A stretch of 64,000 nucleotides of DNA from Winogradskyella psychrotolerans (lineage in GTDB: Bacteria; Bacteroidota; Bacteroidia; Flavobacteriales; Flavobacteriaceae): assembly GCF_018860565.1 (NCBI RefSeq), contig NZ_JAHKPS010000029.1, positions 231,260 through 295,259 on the forward strand, in the 5' to 3' direction. How positions within the stretch are numbered: the stretch's first letter is position 1; every line of letters starts with the position of its first letter. The notes beneath the pieces are model-generated. The model was not told the DNA's origin. It did not search any database and saw nothing but the letters and a program-made list of their open reading frames with translations. Shown piece by piece: positions 61,674 to 64,000 of the stretch. Both the position numbers and the translations under genes were made by a program.

Positions 61674-62939
61674 TTAAAGATCAAATTGTTTAATTTTTCT
61701 ATATAACGTACGCTCACTGATGCCTAGTTCAGCAGCAGCTAGTTTACGTTTACCACTGTGACGTTCTAAAGATTTCTTAATTAATTCTAATTCTTTGTCA
61801 TGTAAAGATAAAGTTTCTTCTTCTTCTATTTCTTCTGCAAAATGATATTTGTCTTCTACATCAGAAACTATAGATTCGTTCGTTTCTGTGCGCTGTGGTA
61901 TAGATAAAACTTCTAAATCTTCAACAGCAGCATCAAAAGCTTCGTCTTTATCGTCTCCGTAAATTTTTTGAATTAGATGCTCGTTGTCTTTTTGAACCTC
62001 AGATACACTTCCTTTTTTCATGAGTTCCATGGTGAGTTTTTTAAGATCGTTTAGATCACCCTTCATGTCAAATAAGACTTTATATAAAATCTCTCTTTCA
62101 CTACTAAAATCACTTTCAGATTTAGAACTGTTTACTACAGCTGGTAAATTACTACCTGTATCTGGTAAATAATTCTGAATTGTGACACCATTTATAGTTC
62201 TGTGCTGTTCTAAAACAGACACTTGTTCTGCAACATTTCGTAATTGACGAATGTTACCATTCCAGCGGTATTTAATGAGTAAGTTAACGGCGTCGTCTGT
62301 TAGCTTTACCGTTGGCATTTTATATTTTAGAGCAAAGTCACTAGCAAACTTTCTAAATAACAGATGAATATCTTCTTTACGCTCTCTAAGTGGAGGTAAA
62401 TTGATTTCAATAGTACTTAATCTGTAATATAAATCTTCTCTGAATTTTTCTTTTTTAATGGCTTCAAACATGTTAACGTTTGTCGCAGCTACAATTCTTA
62501 CATCTGTTTTTTGAACCTTACTAGACCCTACTTTTATAAACTCGCCATTTTCTAAAACACGTAGTAAACGTACCTGAGTTGTTAATGGTAACTCTCCAAC
62601 TTCATCTAAAAAAATAGTACCTCCATTAGCAACTTCAAAATATCCAGAACGTGTTGCTGTTGCTCCTGTAAAAGCACCTTTTTCGTGCCCAAACAGTTCA
62701 CTGTCAATAGTGCCTTCTGGTATTGCTCCACAGTTTACGGCAATGTATTTGCCGTGTTTTCTGTGTGATAATTGATGAATAATTTTGGGAATACTTTCTT
62801 TTCCAACACCACTTTCTCCTGTGACTAATACCGAAATATCAGTAGGAGCAACTTGTATTGCTTTTTCGATAGAACGATTGAGTTTAGGGTCGTTTCCTAT
62901 AATGCCGAAACGTTGTTTTATGGCTTGAATAGATTCCAT
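61674..62939 (-). CDS. Sigma-54-dependent transcriptional activator (bEBP) without receiver domain
   Basis: 421 residues. The AAA+ domain begins at once: Walker A Gly41-Ser49 (GESGVGKES), sigma-54 contact loop GAFTGA at 88-93, Walker B GGTIFLDEVGE, sensor II RWNGNIRQLRNVAEQ. A 100-residue variable linker is followed by a C-terminal Fis-type HTH (KLAAAELGISERTLYRKIKQ). It has no N-terminal sensor domain, so control may be by a partner or by abundance. Such genes with lptE and secG downstream recur in Bacteroidota. rpoN is not in the window. Confidence 0.94.
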   Translation of the reverse strand: MESIQAIKQRFGIIGNDPKLNRSIEKAIQVAPTDISVLVTGESGVGKESIPKIIHQLSHRKHGKYIAVNCGAIPEGTIDSELFGHEKGAFTGATATRSGYFEVANGGTIFLDEVGELPLTTQVRLLRVLENGEFIKVGSSKVQKTDVRIVAATNVNMFEAIKKEKFREDLYYRLSTIEINLPPLRERKEDIHLLFRKFASDFALKYKMPTVKLTDDAVNLLIKYRWNGNIRQLRNVAEQVSVLEQHRTINGVTIQNYLPDTGSNLPAVVNSSKSESDFSSEREILYKVLFDMKGDLNDLKKLTMELMKKGSVSEVQKDNEHLIQKIYGDDKDEAFDAAVEDLEVLSIPQRTETNESIVSDVEDKYHFAEEIEEEETLSLHDKELELIKKSLERHSGKRKLAAAELGISERTLYRKIKQFDL

Positions 62940-62987
62940 ATTAAATGATCACAATGTTGAGATTCTCTTTTTTAATTATTTATAAGG

Positions 62988-63926
62988 TTAATTTACGTAA
63001 GTAAATCTTTCGTTGATGGTTGCTGATAATTCTGGGCTAGAATTAAAATCCATATCACGTTTTGTAATTCTACCTGCGCTATTATATTCTAAATCAAAAG
63101 TGGCGCTCTCTCCATTAAAAGTTGCTGCATTCCAGTTGTTGGTAGAAAGAAATTGAGCTATTTGTGGACCAATTTCATCAGAATACTCATCGCGTAAAAA
63201 TGATAGAAGGTAGTTATCTTCATAAACCACTTTTAGAGGATTTATATTATTGTCAAACTGATATGTTGTATTGCTTTGTGTTTCTCCTGTTGTTGTACTG
63301 CTTGTAATATTACCAGCTGTATTGTAAGATATTGTTTCGGTTTGAATAGACACATCACCATCAAACGATTCTTTTTTAATTACACGGTCTGAACTATCTA
63401 CTGTGAATACAGTAGAAATTGTAGAGCCTACTTTAGTTCTTGTGATGGTGTTACCATCGTAGGTGAAATTATAATTGTAATCGTCAAAATCATCTTCGTA
63501 ATAGTCATAAGTAATATTAGATACAACTCCATTCGTATAGGTAATTATATATTCATTTGTAGTTACACCTGCAGAGTTTACAGAGATATCACTAATAATT
63601 TGTCCAGAACCATTACGGGTAATTTGTTGGTTTTCGGTTACAAATGGACTTCCGCTTAAAGATACCTGATTAACAGCTGAAGCAATTTTGTTGTTGCTAA
63701 TACTAAAGTCTGATTTAGTGTTGGTTTGAACAGGAGTACCAAAAAAGTCAAAGCTAAGTTCTGTGTCTAACTCATATAATGATAGCGTTAAGTCTCCGCT
63801 TTCACTACCATTGTTTCCACCACCTCCGTTGCTGCCGCTGCCTTGAGTGTATGCAGGATCTAAAGGTTCAACGTCACAAGCTGTAATTACAGTAAGGGTG
63901 AGTAATAATAAGATTAGTTTTTTCAT
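62988..63926 (-). CDS. Lipoprotein with RHS/YD-like repeats
   Basis: 312 residues from ATG 63926. The ORF extends to 63959 but adds 11 Lys/Ile-rich residues before the signal peptide. Lipobox Cys17 (TLTVITACDVEP), then a Gly/Ser-rich linker. The rest is beta-strand repeats with YD-like units (ITYTNGVVSNITYDYYEDDF; NYNFTYDGNTITRTKVGSTI; ISYNTAGNITSSTTTGETQS). These are typical of cell-surface structural proteins; no enzymatic site. A long A-tract lies upstream. Confidence 0.8.
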   Translation of the reverse strand: MKKLILLLLTLTVITACDVEPLDPAYTQGSGSNGGGGNNGSESGDLTLSLYELDTELSFDFFGTPVQTNTKSDFSISNNKIASAVNQVSLSGSPFVTENQQITRNGSGQIISDISVNSAGVTTNEYIITYTNGVVSNITYDYYEDDFDDYNYNFTYDGNTITRTKVGSTISTVFTVDSSDRVIKKESFDGDVSIQTETISYNTAGNITSSTTTGETQSNTTYQFDNNINPLKVVYEDNYLLSFLRDEYSDEIGPQIAQFLSTNNWNAATFNGESATFDLEYNSAGRITKRDMDFNSSPELSATINERFTYVN

Positions 63927-63982
63927 TGATGTTTTAATTTTTTTAATTCTCATAGCCATGAGAACCTAGTTGGACTTAATAG

Positions 63983-64000
63983 TTTTTTTTTTTTTTTTTT
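63983..64000. repeat. Poly-T homopolymer (poly-A upstream of the lipoprotein gene)
   Basis: At least 18 T in a row reach the right edge, so the full length is unknown. On the minus strand it is a poly-A tract about 57 bases upstream of the lipoprotein ATG. It may be a promoter-enhancing A-tract, a slippage site, or an assembly edge. Confidence 0.7.

Overview
The window is AT-rich DNA from a member of the Bacteroidota, almost certainly the family Flavobacteriaceae. The evidence is gene content (exosortase F pair, HYC_CC_PP protein, DUF6702 protein, DUF1573 protein, a CarboxypepD_reg-TonB receptor, purH next to mreBCD/mrdA/rodA), many upstream sites matching the Bacteroidota sigma-A -7 box TAnnTTTG, and the absence of obvious Shine-Dalgarno sequences. 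The genus cannot be fixed from sequence reading alone. Nearly all of it is ordinary chromosomal core. I see no phage, plasmid, transposase, CRISPR array, rRNA or tRNA, and no stretch over 300 bases is without a gene.

Layout. 1-6 kb: methionine aminopeptidase (cut by the left edge), a CoA-transferase, a HAD phosphatase, phosphoglycerate mutase, a secreted ankyrin protein, a GNAT acetyltransferase and peptidase E. 6.1-11.2 kb: three exported proteins of unknown function (two paralogous carboxypeptidase-regulatory-like proteins and a DUF6702-like protein), then a secreted M1 metallopeptidase and TatA. 11.2-20 kb: a truncated beta-barrel relic, an O-methyltransferase and a seven-gene minus-strand kynurenine cluster (kynU, kmo, RidA-type deaminase, aldehyde dehydrogenase, an SDR without the usual catalytic Tyr/Lys, 3-hydroxyanthranilate dioxygenase, ACMS decarboxylase). 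Its spacers hold several palindromic intergenic repeats. 20-32 kb: a sensor kinase, a lipoprotein, a methyltransferase, MsrA, a coiled-coil protein that has lost its zinc ribbon, a NIF3 protein, LpxK, a TPR hybrid kinase, GAPDH and lipoyl synthase.

32-39.5 kb: an ECF sigma gene coupled to a glycosyltransferase and a small four-cysteine membrane protein, aquaporin Z, an ECF sigma/anti-sigma pair, MurB, an aminotransferase and a DUF1573 protein. 39.7-50 kb: valyl-tRNA synthetase and the cell-shape operon mreB-mreC-mreD-mrdA-rodA, with purH upstream behind its own terminator. 50-57.3 kb: an ABC permease, a GAF-type methionine sulfoxide reductase, the exosortase F pair, and a likely metal module (HYC_CC_PP protein, TonB receptor, HMA protein) whose three proteins all carry adjacent cysteines. 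A lyase-like lipoprotein follows. 57.5-64 kb: groEL, groES, secG, a TPR protein, LptE, a sigma-54-type activator and a lipoprotein, all on the minus strand. A poly-T run reaches the right edge.

I found no clearly new defence or mobile system. The best leads are the cysteine-pair metal module, the four-Cys membrane protein coupled to a glycosyltransferase and a sigma factor, the odd SDR and REPIN-like repeats in the kynurenine locus, a possible sigma-54 site before groES near a bEBP gene, and the 6.1-8.3 kb exported trio.
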